From contig JAEHOE010000014.1 of the NCBI GenBank assembly GCA_016858145.1, positions 682,001-746,000 of the forward strand: a stretch of DNA of 64,000 bases, given 5' to 3'. The notes under the pieces were generated by a model. The model searched no databases. It saw only the letters and a program-made list of their open reading frames with translations, and was not told the DNA's origin. Below, one piece after another: positions 26,367 through 37,839 of this stretch. The stretch is from Edaphochlamys debaryana (lineage: Eukaryota; Chlorophyta; Chlorophyceae; Chlamydomonadales). Numbering within the stretch: position 1 is the stretch's first letter; each line of letters opens with the position of its first letter. A program made the translations under genes and the position numbers.

Positions 26367-29192
26367 TCATCCCAGTGGAGCAACGCAGGGCGGCAGCCCT
26401 CCAACCAACTCAAGTACCGCCCTGACCCACTCCACCCGCTCCTGCAGGCTGGGCCCTCCCTCCTCGGCACCCTCGTACGCGCAGCTGGCCATCCACAGCT
26501 CCGTCATGACCTGCGGCGGAGTAGGTGAGGGAGGCCGGGCCAGTGAGGGGAGGGGAGGGAGCGAGGCCCGGCAAAGTGACCAGATGTTGTTGCACAGGTT
26601 TCCGAGGCCGGTGGTGTGGACTGCAGCAAAAGTGCACGCCGCACCGTACCGTACCTGGCTCACGCCCCAACCCAGGACAGCGCCACAAGAGAGGGCCCGG
26701 TCATTTGGGGGCCAGACGCTTGCCGCCTCGCTACCGTCGCCGGCAGCCGCCACCCCAGCGGAGATCATCCTGGCGGCGCACGTGCGCGTCTTGCAACCCA
26801 GCAGTACGGCAGATGCCGGCGGTACACGCTGGACTTTAGTGATGAGATTCACGCTATTGCAATCCAAGGCAAGCCCCGCCACCGCCCGCGCCCGTTCCTC
26901 CAGGTCCTGGGCCCAAGCCTCGACGGCGGTGTCCGGTTGCGCCAGCACAGCGGCAGCGGCGGGGCCGCGCAGGACCAATATGTGCGGGACAGCTCCCGAC
27001 ACCTCGGGTGCAGCTTCGTGCCCAGGCCCCGCGGCCCCGCCGGCCCCCGGCGGGGCGAGGCGCTGCAGGGCCATCCGCAGGACCTCCTCAGGCGGGGGCG
27101 GGGCAGCGAGCGGGGTGGCGGCGGCGGCGGGTGACAGGCGCAGAGGCTGGGACTGAAGGTGCAGGTCGATGCGGGCACTCCTCAGCTCCAAGTCCAGGCG
27201 GAGGATATCGATGGCCCCCCAAGCTTCCACAACCCTCCACACGTCCGCAGCGCTGGCCCGACTCTTGAAGACCAGCTCCCCGACTCGGGCCAGGCCGCTG
27301 CGTCGGCAGAGCTCCAGTAGCTGTGCGACATCCGTGTTGCCCCGGTCGTCAGCCCAGAGCGTGCCGATGCTGAGGCGGTCCAACCGCCCGTCGAGCTCCA
27401 GACAAGGCTGTAGGTCATGCCGGGCCACAGCCACCAGCCCTGGTAGCGTCCGGTCGCCGAGCTCGGCTGACGTAAGGCGTCCGCCAGCCAGCCCAAAGGT
27501 GCCGTACAGCATGTGTCCGTACTGCTCGTCCAACTCCACAACATCGAGTTCAAGTACTTTTAGCGAGGGCGGCAAGAGGCGCAGCAGGGCCGGAAGCCTG
27601 GGCCCCTCGTCCTCGCCCTCTGCGCTTGGGCCATCCGGGGCCAGGTCCAGGCCGGACACCGTCAGATTGAGCGCCTCGAGACGTGTGAGGTGGATGAGAG
27701 GCGCTGCGGCCGCCCGCGTCAGAGTCTCCATCGCTGGCCCGCTCTGCACCAGCTTGAGGCAGCGCAGGCTGCCCGCCAGCGCCTCGACGCCGGCCAGGCC
27801 GGGGATGCCGCGGATCTGCAGCTCCGCCAGCGTGCCCAGGGCCGCCAGGGCTGGGTGGGGATGTGGGTCGGCAGGCGGGCGGGGCGAGGTCAGGTATGCG
27901 TGAGCGTGGACAGTAGGCAAGAGGTGTGGCACATCCTGGGGCGCGCTACCCGCGCCGCCAAGCAAGCCCGCCCGTTGCACTGTGGGTGCATAAGCTTGCA
28001 TGATGGTTGCCCGCGCGCTACTCGCGCTGCCAAACCCCTGCCTAGGTCTAAGCGCAACGTAAGTTGCATATATAGGCTAGTTGCTCGACTGCTGGGGCTA
28101 CACTGCTACAGCACCCGCACGCAACCGTTGCCCCTTCCCCTCGGCCTTGCCTGTGTAGGCCGCTCCGGGGACACACGTTGCGGCGAGCGCCTTGAGGTCA
28201 ACCTTGCGCAGGCCCGGCAGTACGGCTGCCAGGGCCCCCACCGCAGCACCAGAGACGGCGGGGACGCGGCTGAAGGCCGACAAGAGGTTGAATGCGCGTC
28301 TTGGGGCGGTCGCGCGGGGGCAGTGGCTGACAGAGACCTCCGAAACGCGCTGTCGCACAGCCTCCGGCAGCTCTGTAAAGCTCGCTTGCAAGAGCGCACC
28401 TACACCGGCCGGTGCCTCATCCGGTAGACGCAGTGTCAGCTGCAACCCGCCTCGGCGGCCCCAGCGCCCGAGCGACGCCAGCGGCTCCGCGACGGCGCCA
28501 TCCGCACCCAGCTGGAGCGTCAGGGCCTTGGGCAGGCGAACGCTGGTGTCCGCAACGTCCCGAAGCGCCCGACACGTTAGACGGAGGGCCGCAATGCAGT
28601 GGTAGCCTGCCAGGTTGTCGACCAAGAACTCCACTGCCTGCTCATTCAGACAAAGCTGACAATTAGCGACAACGTAGCTGTGGAAGGATGCAGTTAGTAT
28701 GTGGCAACCTGGTGAGTGCCTTGTGGATGCGGCCTCCTGGTTTGCGATGCGGTCGTGCCCCCGGCAGGCCCCTGCCAAGCCCTGACCTCCCTTGCTCCAG
28801 CCCCATCCAGCCGTCCTAACTGGGTCCACGCCCCCCATCTCTAACCTGTCCTGCCTGTGCTACCTGCTATGGATGCCCACCGTACCGTTCCAAGGGCTTC
28901 TCGTCTTCCTGTGGTACTAGCGTATGCCCATCGCCGCCCTGTCCGTGCCGAACTTCCCATGCTCTCACGATGGATGTTGCGCGGCGTTCAGGCTCCACCT
29001 CACCACCTGGTCCTGAATCCTGAGTCCCCGGCTCCAAGCCCGCTTCCTTCCCTGCCAGCCTTCCGTCTGGCATTGGCTCGATGCTGGTAAGAATATGTGG
29101 ACCGGCTTACATGCCCGCGTCACGGCTTCACAGTGCAGCTCGCGTACCTTCTCTGCTGCCTTCACCGTCTCTGCCCTCAATGTCTCTGCCAT
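26367..29192 (-). CDS. F-box-like, leucine-rich protein
   Basis: Five exons on the minus strand: 29192-29148, 28908-28886 (23 nt), 28677-28151, 27850-26655 and 26510-26367. Phases agree and the product is 644 residues. After a charged start (MAETLRAETVKAAEK) comes an F-box-like segment: FLVDNLAGYHCIAAL, then RLTCRALRDVADTSVRLP, at about residues 40-75. Irregular leucine-rich repeats follow (LRKVDLKALAA, LAALGTLAELQI, LRCLKLV, LTRLEALNLTVSGLDL, LPPSLKVLELDVVELD). Such proteins usually pick substrates for SCF ubiquitin ligases, but the F-box is divergent and SKP1 binding is not shown. Intron 3 (28150-27851) uses a GC donor, ACACAG|GCAAGG; no GT donor nearby keeps the phase. Volvocine genomes hold many such divergent F-box/LRR genes. 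Confidence 0.65.
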
Positions 29193-30091
29193 CCACCCCC
29201 ACGCGCACCTTCCACAGCACCACCTGCGATAGAAGGCGCCCCGCAGCCCCTACGTTACGTGAATGCGTGCACCACTCTACCTCCGTACCATCATTTGTGG
29301 GTTGCCCCCGCGCCTCATCCTGCGGCACTCTTCCTCTATTCCTGCGTCTCCAACGCCGTCACATGCCCTCCCATGCCCCCAGCCTACCACGGCCCCAGCC
29401 CCGGCGCCTACCCGGACCTGCGCTGCGCTGCATTGCACTTTGCTTTGAACCCTGACCCGCAGTGTCTGTCACCAGAACACAGCGCGCCCCCATGCACACC
29501 GGTAGCAACTGTGGGCCAAAGCATTGACCCTTGCTACTTGACGATACAAGACTAGATCTACCAGACATTCCTCCCAGACAGGCTGCCCAAAGCCCGCAGC
29601 CCGGTACCTGGGCCGCAGCAACCAGCCGGGCTGCCCCCACGGACCAGAGCCACGGCACCCGCTGGGCCGTCACCTGATGCCTACACGTGCCCCTGGGCAG
29701 CCCCTGAGGCAGCCCGGGGCCGCCGGCCCAGGTCGCGTCGCGCCCAACGGTGTGGGGACGTGTCCGGCTGCAGCCTTGCGCGCTTGCCCCTGCATCTTGT
29801 GCTAGCAGGTTGAGCGGCAGCCGACTGCTTGGTCACACGCCCCATGAGTCATGCTGCATTGGGCAGCGGCCGGCTGCGGCATCGGGCCCTGCATTGGGCG
29901 CGGTCCCCCGTGCCTCCAGCCGCTCAGTGGCGCGACAGCAGGGCGCGAGCAACCCGCCACCTTGCTGTGCGAATGGAAGCAGCGGGGGCGCCTGCTCCTG
30001 CTCCTGCTGCTCCTCCTCCCCTTGGCCCCCCTCCTTCTGCTCCTCCTCGATCTCTTTCCTGCTATTCCTCCTTTTCCTCCTGCTGCCGCTG
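29193..30091. other. no gene recognised between two minus-strand genes
   Basis: Should hold the 3' untranslated region of the Cys-rich gene and the promoter of the F-box-like gene. No domain-like open frame and no clear RNA gene seen. Confidence 0.4.
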
Positions 30092-31227
30092 CTACCCGCT
30101 GGTCCGGTAGGAGTCCGCGCGGGGGTAGGGCGACAGCCGGTGGCCGCCTCCGAAGTACGCCCCGCCCACAAGCGACACCACGCACACCAGCACCGCCTGC
30201 AGATTACCGAGGCAGGAGTGGGGGTAGAGAAAGAAGGTTGCGGGTGCGTGACGGGCGCTTGTGTGCAAAGGCAGGGCGAACGGTTGTGGCATAAGTAAAC
30301 AGCCGCCATGACTTTGCAGGCCGCTGCGGGCGTCTAGGCACCACCCTGGGCTACAGCCAGCACACATGCCCAGAGCTGAATCGCAATCTAATAATCAGCT
30401 GTGTGGAACCCGAACTGTGCACTCACGCAGACAATCATTACGATGAAGCTGGCCCCTGTGCAGGAGGGCGGAGGCACGGGCGGGCGGGGGTAGGGGAGGG
30501 TGCTGTTGATAAACCCCCACAGCGTCTGTGTAGCTCCATTTCCTCCCCTCCGGCCAACATGTACCGAACGCACTATCCAACTTGATACTAGGCGAGGTCT
30601 TCTGCAGGCACCCAGCTGGTCCCGGCCATGGGTGCAGCGAAAAGCGACAGTGTAACCAACACCCGCCCGACTGTCATCATGCTCCCCCTGTGGCCGGCGC
30701 GTCCTCACCGTACACTATTTTACACGTGCAGCTATCCTCGTTGGGCTCATAGCGCAGCGGACCCTTGTAGCAGCAGCAGATGCCACAGTTTCCTGGGGCG
30801 ATAGGCAGCAAAGGTGGAGTGCTCGGGCCCGGCCGCCGGCAGCCCCAACGCGCTAACACAGGGCAGCCAGGGGGGTAGCTCAAGTCTCCGGTCGAGCGAC
30901 ATGGCCTTGCAGCCGCTTTGATATAACCAATGTATGTTCGCATACCACGTTTGGCATGCAAGGGCGTGGGGGGCGCGGGCCTCCAGCCCCAGGAAGAGCA
31001 GGGCGGCACCGCGTGGGGGTCCGGGCAGCTTCCCTCCCATAACCCGGACCCGAACCGTCTCTCAGGCAAAACTCACCGCATTCGCCCTTCATCCCCTTTT
31101 CAGCACAGACGGGGTCTACCGGTGCCTGAGCTAGGCAAAGCGGAAGCGCCAGGGCTAAAAGCCCGATGGTTTGAGCCAGCATCCTCCTGGTTTGCGCTGC
31201 GTGGGTGTATACGGACGGGCTCTTCAT
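30092..31227 (-). CDS. small secreted-type Cys-rich single-pass membrane protein
   Basis: Four exons on the minus strand: 31227-31077, 30792-30709, 30455-30427 and 30196-30092. Donors include CG|GTGAGT; phases 1, 1 and 0 chain correctly; 122 residues. An N-terminal signal peptide (LAQTIGLLALALPLCLAQA) is followed by a Cys-rich ectodomain (DPVCAEKG, GECGNCGICCCYKG, EDSCTCK). One transmembrane helix (ASFIVMIVCAVLVCVVSLVG, spread over two exons) and a short Arg/Ser cytosolic tail come last. The ATG at MLAQTIG, 15 codons downstream, is a better signal-peptide start than the first ATG. I do not know the family. It may be a small surface or secretory-pathway protein. It is divergently arranged with the receiver-domain gene and shares a 361-bp intergenic region with it. 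Confidence 0.7.
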
Positions 31228-31588
31228 GGTTATGCTGGAGAGCAGTGCTGAGGCCGTGTTGCTTTGCTCGCTTTCCGCATCGCGGTCTGCTTGCGGGATT
31301 GAGCACGAGGCCGATTTCCGGCCCAGTCTAACCAGTGCGCGTGTCCGCTATTCTAGGAAGAGCTGAGCACCATCACGCCAACGAGCTTCTCTGCACAAGC
31401 GCGCAGGGCAGACCAAATTGCGAGAGCTTTGACTACGCGACGCTTGAGTCGCTGCACGTTTTGACCAGAGTATCCGCAAAGTCACGGCAGACTGCTGTTG
31501 TGCACGCTAAGAAACGCTCCTGTAGCACTCTCCCGGAATGGGAATGCTCTAGCACGCTCCACCGACATGACAGCACGCGGCAGCCCGC
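31228..31588. promoter_or_regulatory. shared divergent promoter region
   Basis: This 361-bp gap separates two start codons that point away from each other, so both promoters and 5' untranslated regions must lie here (or in further 5' exons). No specific site was recognised. Confidence 0.4.
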
Positions 31589-34500
31589 ATGCACCACGCC
31601 GATGACAGCCGGCGTCTAGCACTGCCGCAGCTCGAACGCACCTCTGCAGCGTCGGCGCTCTCCGAGGCGTCGAGCTCATACCCGCCCCTATCAGTCCAAA
31701 TGCAGCCGGGAAGCCCAACATCGCTGCAGTTGCAGCTGCAGGCACTGCAGGCTCAACAGGCCGCGCTGCAAGCACGGTCGTCCCCGGTCGCGAACGTGGG
31801 CATGCCGGCACAACCGTTCGCGAGCGTGGTTTCAACACCGACAAAGACCTCGGGGTCAACGTCGACATCAGCTCCAGGCAGGATGGGGCGCATGCTGTGT
31901 CCTGGCCGTTTTCGCCCGGCGACATGTGTGATGGCCGCCCGCCAGCAACTGCTTGCCTGTTTCGCTTTCGCACTGCAGGGTCTCACGTTCTGATCGTGTC
32001 TACAGAGCCGATCCTCGCAGCTATCTTCCAACAGGCGTTGTCACAGGCGCCGGTGCAAACCGTCCTGCACACGGCGACCACTCAGGACGTCTGGCCCCGC
32101 CTCGAGCAGATCAAGACGGTGAGGGGCTTGGAGCCTGGAAGGCGAACCCAACCGGCAACCTGCGCAGGGCCGCCGCTCAGAGCCCTCCCGACCAACCCCC
32201 CTCCTCCCGCGCCTGACCCGGACCCCTCGCCTCCCACCACCCCTCCCCACGGCAGGCGCTCGGGCGGCCCCCGGACTTTGTGTTTGCGCCGGGGGACGTG
32301 CTGGCCGCCAGCCAGGGGGCCGTGCAGCGGCTCAAGGCCGCGTGCGGGCCGGGGCTGGTGGTCGTGGCGCTGCAGGCCAGCGAGCCCCTGGCGCGGGCGG
32401 TGGGGGCAGACGACTACCTGGTGAGCCCGGGCGCCCACGCGGCTTGGGGCCTCGGGTGTGGGTTAAGAACAGGGGTGCCAGGCAAGCGACTGCGCAAGGG
32501 CACGGCCCGGGAAACCAGCCGCCTCGGGTGTGGGTGGTCCTGGGGCAGGCCCTTCCGGCTGGGGTGGGGTCCCAGGGGAGGGGCGCGTGCGGCAGTGTGG
32601 GCGTGGGCTGGTCACGTGTGCGCAGTGGGACACACGGGAGAGCACCCGGCAGGAGTGCCTGGGAGGCCACGCGCGAGGCACTGCGACTTCAAGGGAGCAT
32701 GGGAGGCCACGGGCTGGACGAGCGCACGCAGCGGGGCAAGCGCCCTTCAGCGCCGACCCTTTGCAGCAGTCTGATGAGCGTCCTTCCATGGCCGCCCCCT
32801 CCTTGGCCAACCCCTCACGCACGCTCTCACGCCGTCCGCACCCTTGCCCCCCATCCCCGCCCCCCGCTGCAGCCCGGGCCCTCGCCCGCCAGCCCCCTGC
32901 GCAAGGAGGAGCTCGCCCTCCTCATCCTCAAGCACCGCTCGCGCCAGCCCAGCGCCAGCGCCTCCTCCACCCTCACCCACTCCTCCGCGCCCTCGCTCAC
33001 CACCACCTCGCGCCCCGCCGCCGGCAGCACCGGCTCTGCCGGCACCGGCACCGGCACCCCGCTGCCGCCGCCCAGCCCCCAGGCGGGCCAGCTGGCGGCT
33101 CTCCAGGCGCAGCTGGCGGCGCTACAGCAGTCCAAGTCCCAGCGCTCCCCTGGGGGGAGCTTGGGAGAGATCCAGCCCATGGGCGGGCAGTACACGGGCA
33201 CGGCCATGTCCACCCCCGGCACTTCCTCGCCCAAGCCCCCGCCCCTGAGCATGGCGTCTGTCGGCATCATGCCCGCCGGCGCCCCGCCGGTCACGCCCAC
33301 GGGCGCAGGCGCCGGCTCCCTGCCCAACTCTGGATCTGGGATCCGCACGCCCACGGGCGTTACGGATCTGGCAGCGCAGCTGGCGGATCTGCGGCGCAAG
33401 GTGGAGGAGAAGGGCCTGGGCTCGCCACGGAGCTCCGCCGGCGGCGCGCCGCGGTCGGCGGGGCTGTCGCCCGCCGACTCGGGTCGCTTCCCCGGCGCAG
33501 CGCAGGCGCTGCCGGGGCTGCCCGCCGCCGGCCTGCAGGCCCAGCTGCAGGCGTTGCAGGTGCAGCAGGCGGCGCTACAGGCGCAGATGGCGGCCGCAGC
33601 AGGGGCCGCCTCGGCGCCCGGGTCCGCGCCAGGGAGCGCCGCCAGGGCATCGCCGGCAATGGCCAACATTAGCCCCGCGGCCGCTGCTGCGGCGGCCCAA
33701 CTGGCCCAAGCACCTGTGGTGCGGCGGCTCGGGGTGGAGAACTACGGCTCTCTCATCCGACCCATTCCGAAGACGGGGCAGTCGCCGCCGCCCCTGCCCC
33801 TGCCGCCGATGGCCGGCACCGCCGCCTCGAACGCCCACACCGCCGCTAATGCGACCGCAACCGCCAACGCCGTCACATCGACCAACCTCCAGATCCAGCA
33901 GCAGATGATCCAGCTCCAGATGCTACAGCTGCAGCTGCAACAGCTGCACTCGGGGCAGGGCGCTGCTGCAGCCGCCGGTGCTACAGCCGCGCCGGTCCCG
34001 CCTCTGCTGGCGGCGCCGGTGCCGGCCGCTGGGCACGACCCCCTGGCCCTGCCCGAAAGCCCCCGCACGGGCGCAGACAGCGCCTCCTCCTCTCGCTCCA
34101 ACTCTTTCGTGCAGCCCGCGAGCGGCTCTCGCTACCGGCCCCGCTCTCGCTCGCCGTCGCCCCTGGGCACCAGCGCCGTGGTGGCGGGGGGCGAGGGGAG
34201 CTACACGTCGGGCACCTCCCGGTTCGCCTCGGCGGCACGCGGCGGAGGCTACGCCAGCGACCCCAGCCCCGACTCGCCCGCCTCTGGCGAGGCCGCGCCG
34301 CGCGGCGGCGGCGGCGGCGGAAGCGGCGGCGGCGGCGGGGCCAGGCTGCTGCAGAGCGCGCGCTCGGGCGACGACGCGATCGCCGCCGCGCTCTCGGCGG
34401 CGGTGGGCGGCAACGCGGACGCCAAGGCCGAGGGTGCGTCTGCGTCTGCGGCGGCGGCGGCGGCGGCAGCCGGCGAGGCCAAGGCGGACGCGGCGACGGC

Positions 34501-35659
34501 GGCAGCTGGTGAAGCCAAGGCGGAGGCGGCGGCGGAAGGTGGGGAAGCGGAAGCGGGGCAGTCCCGGAGCGCGCTGGCGGAGGCGCTGGGACGGCTGGAG
34601 GGGACGGATGGCGGCAGCAGCGACGACCGAAGCGCCATGGAGGCCTCTTTCGCGTTGGAAGACTCGGGGCCGGGCGGGCGCAGCAGCCTGGCTGGCGGCC
34701 CCTCGTCTTCCATTGACCTCAGCCCACGGCCCGCCGCCGCCGCCGCAGGAGCTGGAGCTGCCGCCGCCTCCGCCGCGGCCGCTGCGCCCGCACCCGCCGA
34801 CGCCGACGCGCCGCTGCGGACGAGCTCCGGCCGGAACCCCGCCGCCGCCGCGGCGGCGGCGGGCAGCGGCGGCGGCGCGGCCATGCCCAGCTCGGACGAG
34901 AACTCGGAGAACATGGAGTGGTGGAGCCCCACGCCCTCGGCCGTGGACCTGCACGTTCCGCCGTCGGAGGACGCGGCCTCGATCGGGAGCCGCCGGCCGG
35001 CGCCGGCGGCCGCGGCGGCGGCGGATGCGGAGCTGCCGCCGCCGGAGAAGAGTGACAGCCCCGAAAACAGCCGTGGGGTGTCGCTCGAGGGCCGGGGCGC
35101 GGCGGGGGCCCCTGCGAGCTCGCCTGCAGCCGCGGAGCCCGGTCCGGCGCCAGCCTTCGAGGATCCTGCTGCGCCTGCGGCGGCAAGCAGCACGCGGAAG
35201 CCGCCGCTGAAGCAGCCCAGCGCCGCCAGCGTCATGGCCACGAACGGGCCGGCCGCGCCGCCGCCAGTCGCCGCCGAGGCAGCTGCCCTCGAGGCCGCAG
35301 CCGCGGAGGCCGCAACGGCCACGGTCGACGAGATCTCGGTCGCGCCGCATTCCTCGGATGGGGGCACCCCCGGGGCGGGGTTTGGGGACTCCTCGCCGAC
35401 GCTCGTGGGCAGCCCGGTGCTACATCCTGAGGGCGATGTGGGGGGCAGCCTGACGCTCAGCAACGGGGCCCTCATGGCGGCTGCGGCGGCACGTGGCTCG
35501 GCGGGGGCGCTCCCGGACGGCGTGTTCGATGCGTGGCACCGCCCCGCCGTGCTGCCGCCGCGCCCCGCCACGCCGCCCGCGCGCCGCATGGCCCGAATCC
35601 TGCTGGGCTCGCACCCCGTCGTGATTACGCGGGAGGACATCCTTGGAGCCCCGCAGTAG
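31589..35659 (+). CDS. long protein with degenerate response-regulator receiver domain
   Basis: Four exons: 31589-31925, 31979-32118, 32256-32420 and 32873-35659 (1,142 residues). A Gln/Leu-rich segment (LQLQLQALQAQQAALQA) precedes a receiver-like domain at about residues 113-230: SHVLIVSTEPILAAIFQQAL, then DFVFAPGDVLAASQ, VVVALQASEPLARAVGADDY, then PLRKEELALLI. The overall plan, including GADDYL, is that of a CheY-type receiver. The phospho-acceptor Asp position is APGD-like, and the conserved Lys after GADDYL is replaced and displaced by an intron-encoded PGPSPASP insert. It is therefore probably a pseudo-receiver that cannot be phosphorylated normally. The remaining 850 residues are Ala/Gly/Ser/Pro-rich with coiled-coil-like LQAQLQALQVQQAALQAQ blocks and a conserved-looking end (RMARILLGSHPVVITREDI). 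No output domain was recognised. The 5' end is uncertain. Confidence 0.65.
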
Positions 35660-37839
35660 CCATGCAGGACCAGGATGTGTTGCCTTGGGCAGGCCCCTGG
35701 GTGGGGCGCGCGTGGGCCTCACAGGCGAGAGCCTCGTCGGCGGCCGATGAGGGGTCGGGCGGCCTCGCGGGAGAACGGGTAGCAGCATGGGCTGTGGGCG
35801 CACTTGGGAGGTCTCGGCTTGGTGTCTTGCGCTGAAGCTGGAGCAATACACCTGGGGGCGAGCAGCCGGCAGCGAGATCAGGGAGCGACTGCAGCCGTCA
35901 CATTGTGGGGTTCTTGTCGTACCGGTAAGGGAAGCGCGGTCAGTTCTGTGGCGATGTCGACTGCGACGGCTTGGAGGCAACTACACGAGGGGCGTCGAGT
36001 GGAGGAACTTTGGGGCTTATGCATGTCCTCCTTGAAGAGTAGTACCGTTGAGGGACTGCAATGGTGTCTATTGGTATCTATGGAGGGGAGGGCTGCACCA
36101 AAAACAGGTTGGCCACTTCGAGCCCCTCAACGGCGTATGTGGGGAGGGGAGGCGTTGGGTTAGCACTCTTTGAGTTTCTGAGCATTCCAGTGGTGCGGCT
36201 CGCAGACCACCGGACAAGCACGACACGCGGTGGGGGTCATTGGTCTTGAGGGCGGATGAAACCATCATGAGGGCAAGGGGATTCCTGGGAAGTAGTCCTA
36301 GTGACATCTGAAGTCTTGCTCAACGTTGCTTGAGACTGCGCGGCATGTGGGTTCCTCGATGTGTGTATGCATCTGCGTCCTGTGAACTCTTGTGGGACTT
36401 TGCACTATGAATGGCTGAGGAGTGGGCTTGTGATGGGCTGAGGAGCGGCGCTGTGGGCTGCGGAAGCGAAGGCTTGCGGTGGGGGCAGCACCGCTGGGAG
36501 AGGTCTGGCAGGCCCAACAGTACAACGGGGGCTGAAAGCATCGGACGTCGACGTTAGCGAATTGGCGATGAAGGTTGTCGTGTTACGAGATACACACAAT
36601 AGCCTGTGTGCATGACTCTCTGATCTGACGTGAGGGACGCCGCGGCCACAAGGCACGGAGCCCCGCGACGAGGCACTTGGGGGAGGTGGGCATAGCCCCC
36701 ACACGTGGGGCATGCCGGCATGGACTGGCGCCTTCTGACGCGTGTCGATTGGTATCCTGCAACACGTGCCCAGTCGCGCTGCCGCAGCAGCCCCAGCCCA
36801 CGCGCCTCACCACGTGGTTTCGCTGCAGCAGCCTCCGCTCCCACCCTCCAGCTCCAGCTGCAGCCACTGCTTTTGCGGGTGGCCTTGGCCACGCGCTCGA
36901 TCTCATCCTTCTCCTTGATGGCATAGCTGTAGCTGAGGGGACAGGGAGGGGAGACGTGGACGTGGAGGGGCGGGATTGGAGACACCAGGGCGCAGTGTGG
37001 CCGGTCAGGGCTCAGGGGCGACAGGGGGCAGCAAGAGGGCCGGAAGGGCCATGTCACGGTGTCAGCGGGGTTGGACAGGGGCAGGCTCCTGGAGTGGAGG
37101 CCACAGGCCAGGCAGTCAGGCACACCTCTGCAGTTCTGCATTTCTTGCGGCGCTGGCCGGCCGGGGAGGCGGGGGCGAGATAGTGAGTTACATCAGTGCC
37201 CAGACGTGCCTCCCGGGCACCTCGGCACAGCCCGCTCGCCTGCGCTCGCGCCCACACAAACCAAGCCGAGGTGCTGAGGTGCCTGCTGACCCGTGGCTGA
37301 GCGCACGGGGTCTCTCTCACAAGGTCGGTCAACACCGATGTGCGTGGCTGCATTGCCCCAGCGTTTCTGTGGCCCAGCCTTTGCCAGCTAACGATACTTA
37401 CAGAATGCGGGCCCTTGGGTGCGACTAGCCTTGTTGTCGTGCCCCGCTACTGGTGCCCTGCGGTCACCGGTACCCGCCCGTCACCTCGAGCCACTCTACC
37501 TCATCAGCGGTGGCCATTTGAGCCGCCCCTCTCAACGTGCATACCGTATGTCATGTCAGTCCTCCTCCTGCCCTCCTCCTTGCGTTCGCCAGCACTGCCT
37601 GCACGCCCCGAACCTCCCAAGACCCCCCAGGGTGCCCTCGGGCAGCCGCACACATGCATCCCACGCCTGGCCATCCCACACGTCATTCCCCGCTGGCCCA
37701 AGTTCCCTGCCCTTTCCACACTCCACCTTGCACCGCTGGCCCCACTCCTGCTCCCCAGCTCACGCAACCCCAGCTGCACCCTCGCCTCCGCCCCTCCCCC
37801 CCTCCCTCCCATTCCCACCGTCCCCCCCGGCCCCTCCGC
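35660..37839. other. convergent 3' region, no complete gene
   Basis: The receiver-domain gene (plus) and the BSD gene (minus) converge here. A BSD TGTAA signal candidate lies at 37398-37402. One isolated minus-strand stretch near 36850-36925 reads YAIKEKDEIERVAKATRK after a CAG acceptor. It has no matching donor or neighbouring exon, so it may be an exon relic. Confidence 0.45.
37398..37402 (-). terminator. TGTAA polyadenylation signal candidate of the BSD-domain gene
   Basis: TGTAA on the minus strand about 440 nt beyond the stop codon at 37840. Confidence 0.4.

Noticed and set aside
34249..35640. Long minus-strand open frames over the receiver-domain gene
   Set aside because: Mirror frames of Ala/Gly-rich GC-biased coding DNA; the plus-strand frame continues the receiver domain in phase.
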